This document shows, one piece after another, positions 33,790 to 42,130 of a stretch of 64,000 nucleotides of DNA. The stretch is from an uncultured Bacteroidota bacterium. Its GTDB lineage: Bacteria; Bacteroidota; Bacteroidia; Chitinophagales; Saprospiraceae. Positions within the stretch are counted from its first letter, which is position 1. Each line of letters begins with the position of its first letter. The notes beneath the pieces are model-generated. The model saw only the letters and a list, made by a program, of their open reading frames with translations, searched no databases and was not told the DNA's origin. The stretch covers positions 1-64,000 of the forward strand of contig CALMBD010000083.1 of the NCBI GenBank assembly GCA_937861115.1, written 5' to 3'. Position numbers and translations under genes: made by a program.

Positions 33790-36138
33790 CTACGGCCTTC
33801 CGCTTCTGTCTATCAGCGTTGAACTCGCCTGCTGGGTGCTGTACATCCAGACGTCCTGCACGTTTACATGTGGTGGCCTGGTGGCCATGAAGTAAATTGC
33901 TTCCGCCACATCGCGCGACTTGAGGGGTTGGAAATCGCCGTAAATCTTTGCCCGTTCGGCATCGCCGTCGAAGCGATTCAGGGCAAATTCCGTTTCCTCG
34001 GTATGGCCCGGACTGACCTGGCTTACCCGGATGTTGTGTTCGTAGAGGTCAAGTCGCATGGCACGGGTGAGCGCATCCACCGCGAATTTGGTGGCGCAGT
34101 ACACATTGCCCTTTGGGTATACTTCCTTCCCTGCACTGGACCCGACGTTGATGATATGACCGCTCCGGCGTGCAACCATACCCGGCGCTACGGCGCGGGT
34201 AACATAGAGCAAGCCTTTGATATTGGTATCGATCATGGTGTTCCAGTGATCCGGGTTGCCTTCATGAATAGGGGCGAGTCCTTTGGCCAGCCCGGCATTA
34301 TTCACCAGGACGTCGATCTGCTGCCAGGGCTCGGGGAGGTTGTCGAGGGCAGCCAGTACGGCGCCATGGTCTCTTACATCGAAGGGCAGCATCAGCACAT
34401 CGGATCGATACTCCTCCTCGTACTGGGTTTTGAGCAGCACGAGTCGTTCCACACGTCGCCCTGTCAGGATAACCCTGTGGCCGTGGCGGGCAAATATTTC
34501 GGCAGTTGCCTGGCCGATCCCTGAGGTGGCTCCGGTGATCAGAACAGTCAACACGGCGGGTTTTTCCCCGGCGGGTTGCGGCTCCGATACCTGTTCGGGC
34601 GACATCTCCGGTTCGGGCATTTCCGGCTCCGGTGCATATACCGGCTGTTCAACGTGCCGGAATAATTTATCGTTGCCGGCTGTGCGCAACGCAGGATTGA
34701 GCATAATCGCTCTGGAATAGTGGTTTTCGGCCTGCTGTCGGTCGCCGTTTTGCAGCAGGGCGCTTGCCAATGCAAGGTGTACTGCCGCATCCTCAGGCTG
34801 GTAGGCGAGGGCTTTGTTCAGGTAATGAACCGCCGTCTCGCGATAGTCCTGCAGGTGCTCGCTGGTCATCAGGCCGAGTTTCCGGTATATCCCCGGATAG
34901 TCGGGGTCGATTTCTGCGGCGCGGTCCCAGCAATACTTGGCGAACAGGTAATCTCCTTTCTCAGCCGCCATATCGCCCATGAGTTCGTAGGATTTTGCCT
35001 CGTTCTCTTCAACGACTTCGGTCGGCCCCTGCCCATTGAGTGGCGCCGGAGGCGCGTCTGCTTCTGCAACCGGTGTGTTACCGGGCGCGTATTTTTCCTG
35101 GGCTGAAGAAAATGCGGCCTTTATACGTTCGTTGTCCGGGTGTTGTTCAAGTGCGAATTGGAATAATTCAAACCCGCGTTCGGTATGACCCTGTTCCAGC
35201 CAGAACCAGGCGTCGTGAATGGCCTGTTCAACCTGGCTTTCATCTGTTTCCGATACGGGGATTTCCTCTTCTGCCTCCGGTAGTGAAATATCCTCGATTT
35301 CCACATCCGGAGCAGGCATCTCTTCCGGGATTTCAAAGGGAGCATCATCCTTCTGATCGGGCAGCGCTTCCATTTCAGCAATTTGTCCCTCAAACCCAGG
35401 TGTGTCCTCCTCAAAAAGATCGTCGCCCGAAGGCTCGGGCGCGAGCAGGCCGGTGAAAACGGGAGGCTCGGCAAGCGGCTCGGCGGGGGCAGTAGGTGGA
35501 ATGGGCGGTATTACATCCTGATCGGATGCCGATGCAATCTTTGCATATTGATGGTGCCACTCCTCCAGCCCGAACTGCCGGAAGAAGGCGGCATAATTAT
35601 CTGCCTCGAACTGCGCCTGCGACATATAACCTGCCTCACGGAGCACATTGATGACCTCTCCTACTTCATTGGCAATATGATGCACCTCATTCATCTCCGA
35701 TTCAAGGGCTACCTTGTCAGTGCCCGAAGCGTGCTGGTGCCTGTTGCTGAGGTCCAGCCATGCATTTTGCCAGAAATTCATGTATTGCAAAGCATGCCCC
35801 ATACGGTCAAAATGCGTTTCCACATATTGAAAGGTGGCGCCGCCATCCGCGCTGATTTTTCCGTCGGCGACAACCAGCAGGAGTTGGCGGTTGCGCAACA
35901 GATTCTGGATGGCCCCCAGCGCGCCGGACATGCAAAAGCGGCTTTTCAGCAGGTTTTCGGTGACAAACAGCACTACGGGGTCTTCTGCTTCGGCCAGGCG
36001 TCGGCCGAAGGTGCCGGGTGTGTCGCCCTGCTGATCGGTGAGGTGTTCGAAGGGAATACCAATTCGGCTGAGGTGCTGCTCCACAACATGTGCCAGTTCG
36101 GCATTGTCATGGCAATAAGCGAGGATGATTCGATTCAT
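33790..36138 (-). CDS. TIR-TPR-SDR three-domain fusion protein (782 aa)
   Basis: The N-terminus (MNRIILAYCHDNAELAHVVE; then DPVVLFVTENLLKSRFCMSG, about 1-115) has the TIR layout. At the position where active TIR NADases carry the catalytic Glu after the 'S-WC--E' motif, it reads SRFCMSGAL, so that Glu seems absent. Residues about 200-305 are an acidic disordered linker. Tetratricopeptide helices follow (305-350 and 385-495). From about 527 comes a complete short-chain dehydrogenase: LITGATSGIGQA (NAD(P) site), NNAG near 616, GSSAG and YCATK near 676. The C-terminal oxidoreductase is probably active (YdfG-like). The N-terminus may be a non-catalytic TIR used for assembly. It is 31 bases downstream of the redoxin gene on the same strand. 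Confidence 0.85.
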   Translation of the reverse strand: MNRIILAYCHDNAELAHVVEQHLSRIGIPFEHLTDQQGDTPGTFGRRLAEAEDPVVLFVTENLLKSRFCMSGALGAIQNLLRNRQLLLVVADGKISADGGATFQYVETHFDRMGHALQYMNFWQNAWLDLSNRHQHASGTDKVALESEMNEVHHIANEVGEVINVLREAGYMSQAQFEADNYAAFFRQFGLEEWHHQYAKIASASDQDVIPPIPPTAPAEPLAEPPVFTGLLAPEPSGDDLFEEDTPGFEGQIAEMEALPDQKDDAPFEIPEEMPAPDVEIEDISLPEAEEEIPVSETDESQVEQAIHDAWFWLEQGHTERGFELFQFALEQHPDNERIKAAFSSAQEKYAPGNTPVAEADAPPAPLNGQGPTEVVEENEAKSYELMGDMAAEKGDYLFAKYCWDRAAEIDPDYPGIYRKLGLMTSEHLQDYRETAVHYLNKALAYQPEDAAVHLALASALLQNGDRQQAENHYSRAIMLNPALRTAGNDKLFRHVEQPVYAPEPEMPEPEMSPEQVSEPQPAGEKPAVLTVLITGATSGIGQATAEIFARHGHRVILTGRRVERLVLLKTQYEEEYRSDVLMLPFDVRDHGAVLAALDNLPEPWQQIDVLVNNAGLAKGLAPIHEGNPDHWNTMIDTNIKGLLYVTRAVAPGMVARRSGHIINVGSSAGKEVYPKGNVYCATKFAVDALTRAMRLDLYEHNIRVSQVSPGHTEETEFALNRFDGDAERAKIYGDFQPLKSRDVAEAIYFMATRPPHVNVQDVWMYSTQQASSTLIDRSGRP

Positions 36139-36169
36139 ATACCTGTTTTTGGTTGGGCAACCGGATTAA

Positions 36170-37489
36170 CTACTGCTCTTTCCGCAGTGTTTCGATCAAT
36201 GTGGAAAATTCTTTTTCAAAATCGGCATATCTGGACGTTGCGGGTCCGTCGAAGCCGGTATGGATGCGGCTAACCTTGTTTTGTTTGTCGATGATGATCA
36301 TGGTCGGGAAGGCCATCACCTTGTTCAGGGCCGAAAAAAAGCGGGATGCCTCATCCTTGTCTGATCTTCCCGCATAAACAATGTCAAAGGGTATGCCCAT
36401 TTTTCTTTTGTATTCGAGTAAGTGTGCATTGGCCAGTGCCGGGTCTTTATGGCGTTCGAATGCGAACGCAACCACGGCGATGTCTTTAGCCGCTTCGGGG
36501 TTTTGTTGCAGGTATTTTGTCAGAAACACCTGCTCGTCGCGGCAATTAGGGCACCAGGTACCCATAACCGTAAATATTTTGATCTTTCCGTCGAGGTCTT
36601 TGGAAGGAAACGCCAGCGTACGGCCTTCAGGTGTCTTCAGGTTGAAAGAAATATCGGTATTTTTTTTCAGTTGGGTGAGCGAATCGGGATTGCCGAGTTG
36701 AAAGTTGGGGTCGCGCCAGGCCGTCCATAGGGTTCGATAGTGCTTGCCCGAGCGGAATTCGCCCTGCAGACTGTCGCCTTTAATGCTGCCGCTGAACAGA
36801 AAGGCATGGGCGCCGTCGAAGCAGGAGAGCCAGAATTTGCGTCCTTGCACCGTACCTTCCAGGAATCTGTAATCGCCGGTTTCCGTTCGGAAGGTGCCTT
36901 CGAGGTGGTTGTTTGTCTGTTTGAACTCGCCGATGGCCCTTTCCATATCCGCTGTCTCCGTACCGAAAAGAGCCGCCCATTGCCCGCTGATATTCGCTTC
37001 AGGCAACTCGGTCAGCGGGGTGAAACGGTAGTCCCGGCCGGCATGGGCATAGAAAGGGATGCGGTAGTTTTCTTTTGAGGTGACCACCCATTCTCCCTGC
37101 ATCACACCGCCGCGTATTTCGGCGTGCAGGTATGACTGGTATTCGGGGAAGTGTATGTTCATCGTATCGCGCGCCCTGGTGCGATCGCGACCGTACTGTA
37201 TGCTGTCGAGCCGGATGCGCTCCGTGCCATTAAATATCTCGACGTAAAACCGTTCGTTGTCGACATAGGTCACTTCAAAATTGAACGGCAATTCATTTTC
37301 CTTGAACTGGTCGGTGATCAGGATAACAGTATCCTTGTCATTTACCGGTATCCGGAATTTTTCCAGTTCCAGGACCCCCCTCCAGATACCGGGAGCGACA
37401 CGGGTGAACGAGCTTTCAGCGGTAAGGCATCCGGAGAGATGCGCGCCCAGAAAAATGGACAATAAGCCGGCTGCTAGGTATTTGTACAT
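36170..37489 (-). CDS. TlpA-like thioredoxin-fold lipoprotein
   Basis: 439 aa. The N-terminus is a lipoprotein signal (LSIFLGAHLSGC, lipid on Cys22 or nearby). Residues about 25-270 are beta-rich and of unclear family. The C-terminal thioredoxin domain contains VMGTWCPNCRDEQ (near residue 310), a CxxC redox pair as in TlpA/ResA proteins, which reduce or rearrange disulfides outside the cytoplasm. It is followed by VAFAFERHKD and YAGRSDKDEASRFFSAL. The gene lies just upstream of the TIR-TPR-SDR gene and is probably co-transcribed with it. A minus-strand box at 37529-37536 is a likely promoter. Confidence 0.85.
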   Translation of the reverse strand: MYKYLAAGLLSIFLGAHLSGCLTAESSFTRVAPGIWRGVLELEKFRIPVNDKDTVILITDQFKENELPFNFEVTYVDNERFYVEIFNGTERIRLDSIQYGRDRTRARDTMNIHFPEYQSYLHAEIRGGVMQGEWVVTSKENYRIPFYAHAGRDYRFTPLTELPEANISGQWAALFGTETADMERAIGEFKQTNNHLEGTFRTETGDYRFLEGTVQGRKFWLSCFDGAHAFLFSGSIKGDSLQGEFRSGKHYRTLWTAWRDPNFQLGNPDSLTQLKKNTDISFNLKTPEGRTLAFPSKDLDGKIKIFTVMGTWCPNCRDEQVFLTKYLQQNPEAAKDIAVVAFAFERHKDPALANAHLLEYKRKMGIPFDIVYAGRSDKDEASRFFSALNKVMAFPTMIIIDKQNKVSRIHTGFDGPATSRYADFEKEFSTLIETLRKEQ

Positions 37490-37528
37490 AGGTATTGCTT
37501 GATATTTTGGCTATGAAAACAGGGCGGC

Positions 37529-37536
37529 CAAAAATA
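37529..37536 (-). promoter_or_regulatory. -7 box TATTTTTG for the redoxin/TIR-SDR pair
   Basis: Read on the minus strand, TATTTTTG matches TAnnTTTG exactly and lies 39 bases before the redoxin ATG. No clear -33 TTG was seen. Confidence 0.45.
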
Positions 37537-37614
37537 TGTTGCGGCCGACGTAAAAGTAGCGCAGTTTGCCGGAAAGCACAGGTTGGAAACGATTCAGATG
37601 CCTTAAAAACACTG

Positions 37615-37647
37615 CGCCCGGAGTATCGGGAGTCGATATTCCGGGCG
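37615..37647 (-). terminator. Leftward terminator after the putative 33-aa peptide gene
   Basis: A 14-bp stem (37615-37628 with 37634-37647, one G-U pair in RNA) has a 5-base loop. On the minus strand it is followed within six bases by five T (37609-37605). It ends transcription coming from the right, which supports a real transcript across 37667-37768. Confidence 0.7.
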
Positions 37648-37666
37648 GCAGCAGAGATTTTAATGT

Positions 37667-37768
37667 TCAATGTCGGGAACCCGCATCGCGCTTCGACAGC
37701 GCGTTGGAGAACGAAATCAGCCCGCCTCCTACAACGAAGAGACCGAGGGCAATTCCAAGGATTAACAT
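37667..37768 (-). CDS. Putative 33-aa single-span membrane peptide
   Basis: An ATG-to-TGA frame encodes a 33-aa peptide: one glycine-rich hydrophobic helix (MLILGIALGLFVVGGGLISF) followed by a polar basic tail (SNALSKRDAGSRH). It is the only sensible reading of an otherwise empty 484-base gap, and it is followed by a good leftward terminator. The family is not recognised; it resembles small inner-membrane peptides. No promoter box was found upstream. Chance is a real alternative for a frame this short. Confidence 0.45.
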   Translation of the reverse strand: MLILGIALGLFVVGGGLISFSNALSKRDAGSRH

Positions 37769-37938
37769 AAATAACTGGAGTTGATGTGGGAAAATGTTGT
37801 TGACAAAAAAATGGCAAAACCATTCTTACTACCGGTTTAGCCAAGAATAATGCCAATTCCTGCCAGTTATCTGCCGTTACCTTGGATGTCCGACATTTTT
37901 GCAGTTGCGTCGACATGCGCGGGTCTTAAAAAGTTCGT

Positions 37939-37946
37939 TATTTTTG
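37939..37946 (+). promoter_or_regulatory. -7 box TATTTTTG for the PspC-like gene
   Basis: Exact TAnnTTTG match ending 27 bases before the ATG at 37974. The -33 element is not clear. Confidence 0.5.
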
Positions 37947-37973
37947 TAGCGGCTTAAAAAACTTCAGCGCAGT

Positions 37974-38195
37974 ATGCTACAACACTGGCTAAAAGATATG
38001 GTCGAACGCCACGCCTTTGGTGTCTGCCAATATATCGGCGATAAAATGCACATTGCACCGGGCGAAGTGCGGAAATATTTCATCTACACCTCATTCATCG
38101 GAATGGGCTCACCGCTGATCGTCTATTTGTTTATTGCCTTCTGGGTGAACATCAGACGGTATATCAGGCGTGGGAAAAGCGCCATCTGGGGGTGA
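37974..38195 (+). CDS. PspC-domain-like small membrane protein
   Basis: A 73-aa protein. ERHAFGVCQYIGDKMHIAPG followed by VRKYFIYTSF and a hydrophobic helix (GSPLIVYLFIAFWVNIRRYI) is the PspC pattern, in which an amphipathic first part precedes a single membrane span. PspC-like proteins are linked to envelope stress. It stands alone with its own promoter box and converges with the Tat-exported isomerase-like gene 18 bases away. Confidence 0.8.
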   Translation: MLQHWLKDMVERHAFGVCQYIGDKMHIAPGEVRKYFIYTSFIGMGSPLIVYLFIAFWVNIRRYIRRGKSAIWG

Positions 38196-38213
38196 TCATT
38201 CCTGTACCGGGTT

Positions 38214-39110
38214 TTACCACCTGAGTTTCTGGAAATTTTTCCGCGCGCGCTCCACCCCTTGCATCGGCGTTGTCTTGTAATGCTCCAATTCAATAATGTA
38301 GTACCGAAGCCCGGCCTGTTTGCTTTGCTTGAAAATGCCGGCAAAGTCGATGGAGCCGTCGCCGACTTCAACGGTTTCGCGCTTTTCCGTTTTGGCCAAG
38401 TCCTTGACGTGGCACAGCTCCCAGCGACCCGGGTAAAGCCGGAACCAGTCGAGCGGATTGTTGCGGACGAAAGACACCCAGTAGATATCCATTTCCATGG
38501 CCATGATCTTCGGGTCTATTTCATGTAGCAGCCACTCGATGAGCAATCGATTGTCTGGTCCGCGTTTTTCAAACTCAAAATCGTGATTGTGGTAACCCAG
38601 CCGGATACCGGCTTTTTGCGCATACTCTCCTGCAGCGCGGAAAACAGGGATGAGTTTGTCGATCTGCGGGCGTTCCGGCTCATCGACCCAGGGATTGACG
38701 ATATACTTTTGCCCCGCTGCCGCTGCGTCGTCAATGGCTTTTTTGGCGGCATCCGACAACATTTTTTTCCCTTCATCGTAGTCCTTCAAAGTAAATTTGT
38801 AATGACTGGAAGGCATTGAAATGCCGTTCTTTTTCAGCAGGCCGGCAAACTCCATGAATGGCATACCGAACATCTTGCCATTGTCGTAGCCAAAACTTTC
38901 CACCTCGCGGTAGCCCATTTTGGCCAGCGCTTCGACAGTGCCTGCCGCATCCTTGTTCAAATCATCGCGGACGCTCCAGAGTTGAAGACCCAGGTGCTGG
39001 ACGGGAGCCTGAGCGGCAAAGGAGGGCAATCGGTAGGCTGATAATGCGGCGCCGGCAGTTGCCAAAGCAGATGTTTTCAGAAAACCGCGCCTTGAATAGA
39101 AATTTTTCAT
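38214..39110 (-). CDS. Tat-exported sugar phosphate isomerase/epimerase-like protein
   Basis: 298 aa. The N-terminus is a twin-arginine signal (SRRGFLKTSALATAGAALSA), so it is exported folded. The body is a xylose isomerase-like TIM barrel: LGLQLWSVRDDL, KMGYREVESFGY, YHNHDFEFEKRG (metal-binding His), MEMDIYWVSF, HVKDLAKTEKRE and a C-terminal YYIIELEHY. Family members isomerise or epimerise sugars or cleave inositol-type substrates with a divalent metal; the substrate here cannot be read. It stands alone, divergent from glgA with 255 bases between. Confidence 0.88.
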   Translation of the reverse strand: MKNFYSRRGFLKTSALATAGAALSAYRLPSFAAQAPVQHLGLQLWSVRDDLNKDAAGTVEALAKMGYREVESFGYDNGKMFGMPFMEFAGLLKKNGISMPSSHYKFTLKDYDEGKKMLSDAAKKAIDDAAAAGQKYIVNPWVDEPERPQIDKLIPVFRAAGEYAQKAGIRLGYHNHDFEFEKRGPDNRLLIEWLLHEIDPKIMAMEMDIYWVSFVRNNPLDWFRLYPGRWELCHVKDLAKTEKRETVEVGDGSIDFAGIFKQSKQAGLRYYIIELEHYKTTPMQGVERARKNFQKLRW

Positions 39111-39365
39111 CTTTATTAAAAATTTTTGGCAAATAAAGCAAAGTTCGGGTAAACATTCTTCTTAATTGCGGCATTCAAAAATTTTCACCCGATCCTATTT
39201 GGAAAGGACAAACCCTTTGTTTGTATTTTACCCGCAATTTCGGGGATGTCGGGCATTTAATGAGCGCGTCGCGTCAGTTCACCGGGTTACATAGTCGACA
39301 GGCTTCCCGTTTTCAGGCAGGCTTCGCAAGGTTTACACCCCAATTTCAAACTCCAAACTTAATTG

Positions 39366-41168
39366 ATGATACAGGTCCTTCATATATCCGCCGAGTGTTA
39401 TCCGGCTGCAAAAACAGGTGGTCTGGCCGATGTCGTCGGCTCACTACCCAAGTACTTCACCGATGCGGGTATGCTCTCCGCCGCAGTAATTCCCAAGTAT
39501 GCCCTGAAGTGGATAAACGGCCGCGAATGGGTTACGGTCTATGGCGGGTCGGTATGGGTGAACTGGCGTGAATGGCGGTTCACCGTGCAACAGGAGGCAA
39601 ACAACACGCTCGGGTTTCCATTCTTTGTAGTGGATATTCCCGGTTTGTACGACCGGCCGGGTATTTACAACGACCCTTCCGGCGCGCCTTATGGCGACGA
39701 GATAGAGCGCTATATCACCTTCCAGCAGGCTGTGCTCGACTGGCTTTTGTCTTTTCCCTGGCAGAATCGTCCCCGCGTTCTGCATTGTCACGACCACCAT
39801 ACGGCGCTGGTACCCTGGATGGTGAAGTATTGCCCGGCCTATCAGCAACTGGGGCCTATTCCTACAGTATTTACCATCCACAACGGTCAATATCAGGGCG
39901 CTTTTGGCTGGAACAACGGCCACCTGTTGCCACCCTATGAAGCGGGTGCGCGCAGTATCCTTGACTGGAACGGTATCGTCAACCCTATGGCTGCGGCTAT
40001 CAAAACGGCTTGGGCAGTGACGACTGTTTCCGAGACCTATCTGTACGAACTCCATGAAAACAGTCTTGGGCTCGAACCCCTGTTCCGCGCGGAGTGGCGC
40101 AAACAGTGGGGGATCATCAACGGGATCGACGCCGATGTGTGGGACCCTGAAGCGGATACGATGATCCGCCACCGCCTGGCGAATGACGATATCCGCGCCT
40201 TTAAGGCAAAAAACAAACGCGAACTGTGCGAGTGGTTCGGGTTCCCCGAGGATGCGCCGCTGATCAGTTTCATCGGACGCATGGTTGGCGAAAAAGGTGT
40301 CGATTTGTTGCCCGACACCTATCGACGGATTATACAAAGCGGCACAAAAGCCTGCTTTCTGGTATTGGGCACCGGCGAGCCATGGACCCAGAATCAGTTT
40401 CGGGCACTGGCACACCAGTATCCCGGGCGTTTCAATGCTGTCATCGACTACAATGAAGCGCTGTCCCATCAGATCTACGCCGGCTCCGATTTCCTGATCA
40501 TGCCTTCCCGCGTCGAGCCCTGCGGTCTGAATCAGATGTACTCCATGCGATACGGCACCATCCCGATCGTACGCACTGTGGGCGGACTAAAAGACACCGT
40601 GCCGGATATCGGAGAGCCGGGCGGCATCGGGCGGGGTATCCGCTTCGACCAGTTTAGTGTTGAAGACGCTACCCATGCATTGTACCGCGCCATAAGTATG
40701 TGGCACAACAATCCGGACATTATAGATCACCTGCGGCAGCGGATCATGGCTGTCGATTTTTCCTGGAAAAAAACGATTGAAAAATACCAGGCAGTGTACC
40801 GGCAGGTAGGGGCTGCTGTGGAACCAGAACTGCCGGTTGTGGCACCTGAGCAGCCGATGGCCCAAAAATCTTTACCGGAAGCCAAAGTGAAAATACCGGC
40901 TGTGCGCGGAAGAAAACCTGCGCAGGCGGTCAAGCCGGCAGAGCCGGTGGTTGTGCCGGAGCAACCCCTGACCCCAAAATCAGCACCGGAGGCCAAATTA
41001 AAAACACCGGCCGTGCGCGGAAGAAAACCTGCGCAGACAGTCAAGCCGGCAGAGCCGGTGATTTCAGATAAACCCGAAAAGGTGAAAAAAGCGCCCGTGG
41101 CAGCAAGGAAAAAAGCGACGCCAAAAACCGATGAGAAAAAAGATGGCGGCAAGGGCAAGAAGAAATAA
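39366..41168 (+). CDS. glgA: Glycogen synthase (GT5) with a lysine-rich repeat tail
   Basis: 600 aa. Residues 1-480 are a GT5 starch/glycogen synthase: VLHISAECYPAAKTGGLADV (the KTGGL glucosyl-donor motif), HCHDHHTALVPW, VFTIHNGQYQGAF, ISFIGRMVGEKGVD, and SRVEPCGLNQMYSMRYG with PIVRTVGGLKDTV. It transfers glucose from ADP-glucose (made by the nearby glgC product) to glycogen. The tail (about 485-600) is unusual: two tandem 37-aa repeats, each containing AVRGRKPAQ (an AT-hook-like RGRKP core), then a Lys/Ala-rich end (KKKATPKTDEKKDGG). ATG at 39366 is used rather than the TTG one codon upstream. An unknown gene and glgC follow on the same strand. Confidence 0.92.
   Translation: MIQVLHISAECYPAAKTGGLADVVGSLPKYFTDAGMLSAAVIPKYALKWINGREWVTVYGGSVWVNWREWRFTVQQEANNTLGFPFFVVDIPGLYDRPGIYNDPSGAPYGDEIERYITFQQAVLDWLLSFPWQNRPRVLHCHDHHTALVPWMVKYCPAYQQLGPIPTVFTIHNGQYQGAFGWNNGHLLPPYEAGARSILDWNGIVNPMAAAIKTAWAVTTVSETYLYELHENSLGLEPLFRAEWRKQWGIINGIDADVWDPEADTMIRHRLANDDIRAFKAKNKRELCEWFGFPEDAPLISFIGRMVGEKGVDLLPDTYRRIIQSGTKACFLVLGTGEPWTQNQFRALAHQYPGRFNAVIDYNEALSHQIYAGSDFLIMPSRVEPCGLNQMYSMRYGTIPIVRTVGGLKDTVPDIGEPGGIGRGIRFDQFSVEDATHALYRAISMWHNNPDIIDHLRQRIMAVDFSWKKTIEKYQAVYRQVGAAVEPELPVVAPEQPMAQKSLPEAKVKIPAVRGRKPAQAVKPAEPVVVPEQPLTPKSAPEAKLKTPAVRGRKPAQTVKPAEPVISDKPEKVKKAPVAARKKATPKTDEKKDGGKGKKK
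40833..41054 (+). repeat. Two tandem 111-bp repeats within glgA
   Basis: Units 40833-40943 and 40944-41054 are each 37 codons and encode near-identical segments (PVVxPEQP, KSxPEAK, then PAVRGRKPAQxVKPAE). A third partial start (PVI) follows at 41055. The repeat is in frame, so copy changes would only lengthen or shorten the tail. Confidence 0.9.
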
Positions 41169-41213
41169 AGAATACTAGTATCCTAATCTGAACGCTTCAA
41201 ACAGTTGATAACC

Positions 41214-42089
41214 ATGATTGTACCAAGTGAAAAAATAGTGGCTCCTGTCCTCGGTATCCTAGTCGCGATTGCATTTGAGGTGCTTTTCTGGGATGTGCAG
41301 TACGCCCTGCTTGCCGGTATCATGGCAATTGGTGTTACGAATACTTACACGCTGCTTTCCGAAGCAAAGGAGCACAAAAACCATACGACGAGTACTATTG
41401 CGGAGCATATCCGAAAAATTGTGGACGTGTTGAAGATCCAGAATGCGTTTTTCGACGATAAGTGGCTGAACTCGGTCTTTAACGAATTGGTGGAACTGAT
41501 TAAAACAACGCATCCGCATGACCTCGAACGGGTGAAAGGCGTCATATCGGGTTCGCTGCAAAATTCCAAGGAGGCTATCGGGTCTCCCATGTATTACGAG
41601 GAGAAAAACGAACTGGAGCGGATGGTGCATATCAACAGAGCGGTGAGTAATACACAGCAATATGTCTGTGCGGTTACGTTCGATACAAACAACTATTTTG
41701 AGAACTTTTGGCAGGGCGTGAACGAGGACTACGTAACGGTAAATCTTGATGCAGCAAAGAGAGGTGTGATGATCGAACGGATTTTTGTGATGTCGGAGGC
41801 GGTATTACAACCTAAATCAAAGGATGAAAAAGCAAGGAAATTCCGCGCAATTGTGAATTCCTTGAAAAAAGGCGGAGAAAATATTAAAATTTACGCCGTC
41901 CCGCTCGAAAGATTACAGCAGCAGGCTCAAATTAATCCGGTCAGTTTTTTTATTTGCGACGGCGTTATTGCCAGCGAAGCCGGGGACGATAAAGAGTATT
42001 TCGGCTACTTTTCATTGAACAGGTCTGATATTGTAGAAAAATTGAGGGACCGTTTTGCAAGCATAAAACTGCTTGCAAAAGAGCTTTAA
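41214..42089 (+). CDS. Unrecognised membrane-anchored protein between glgA and glgC
   Basis: 291 aa, function unknown. The first 45 residues hold two hydrophobic helices (KIVAPVLGILVAIAFEVLFW; YALLAGIMAIGVTNTYTLL), so it is probably anchored in the inner membrane with the rest in the cytoplasm. A helical part (about 55-140) precedes a C-terminal alpha/beta domain with VNLDAAKRGVMIERIFVMSE and later FFICDGVIASEAGDD. That 'A--RGV-I-RIFV' pattern recurs in many bacterial signalling proteins, but I cannot name the family. Codon choice is more AT-rich than its neighbours (AAAATATTAAAATTTAC near 41878), suggesting later arrival. ATG at 41214 is used rather than a TTG three codons upstream. It lies 45 bases after glgA and 41 before glgC. 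Confidence 0.75.
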   Translation: MIVPSEKIVAPVLGILVAIAFEVLFWDVQYALLAGIMAIGVTNTYTLLSEAKEHKNHTTSTIAEHIRKIVDVLKIQNAFFDDKWLNSVFNELVELIKTTHPHDLERVKGVISGSLQNSKEAIGSPMYYEEKNELERMVHINRAVSNTQQYVCAVTFDTNNYFENFWQGVNEDYVTVNLDAAKRGVMIERIFVMSEAVLQPKSKDEKARKFRAIVNSLKKGGENIKIYAVPLERLQQQAQINPVSFFICDGVIASEAGDDKEYFGYFSLNRSDIVEKLRDRFASIKLLAKEL

Positions 42090-42130
42090 CGATACCAGTT
42101 GATTGCAACTCTTATATAAAACGATAAACA

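Larger units (their letters stand above)
37490..37973. other. 484-base intergenic region
   Basis: Apart from the putative 33-aa peptide gene, its terminator, the redoxin -7 box and the -7 box of the PspC-like gene, nothing else was recognised. Rightward frames here have no credible codon pattern. Confidence 0.6.

Noticed and set aside
37495..37770. Rightward 91-codon frame
   Set aside because: Cysteine/arginine-rich random-looking sequence; a leftward terminator and a better leftward small frame lie in the same place.
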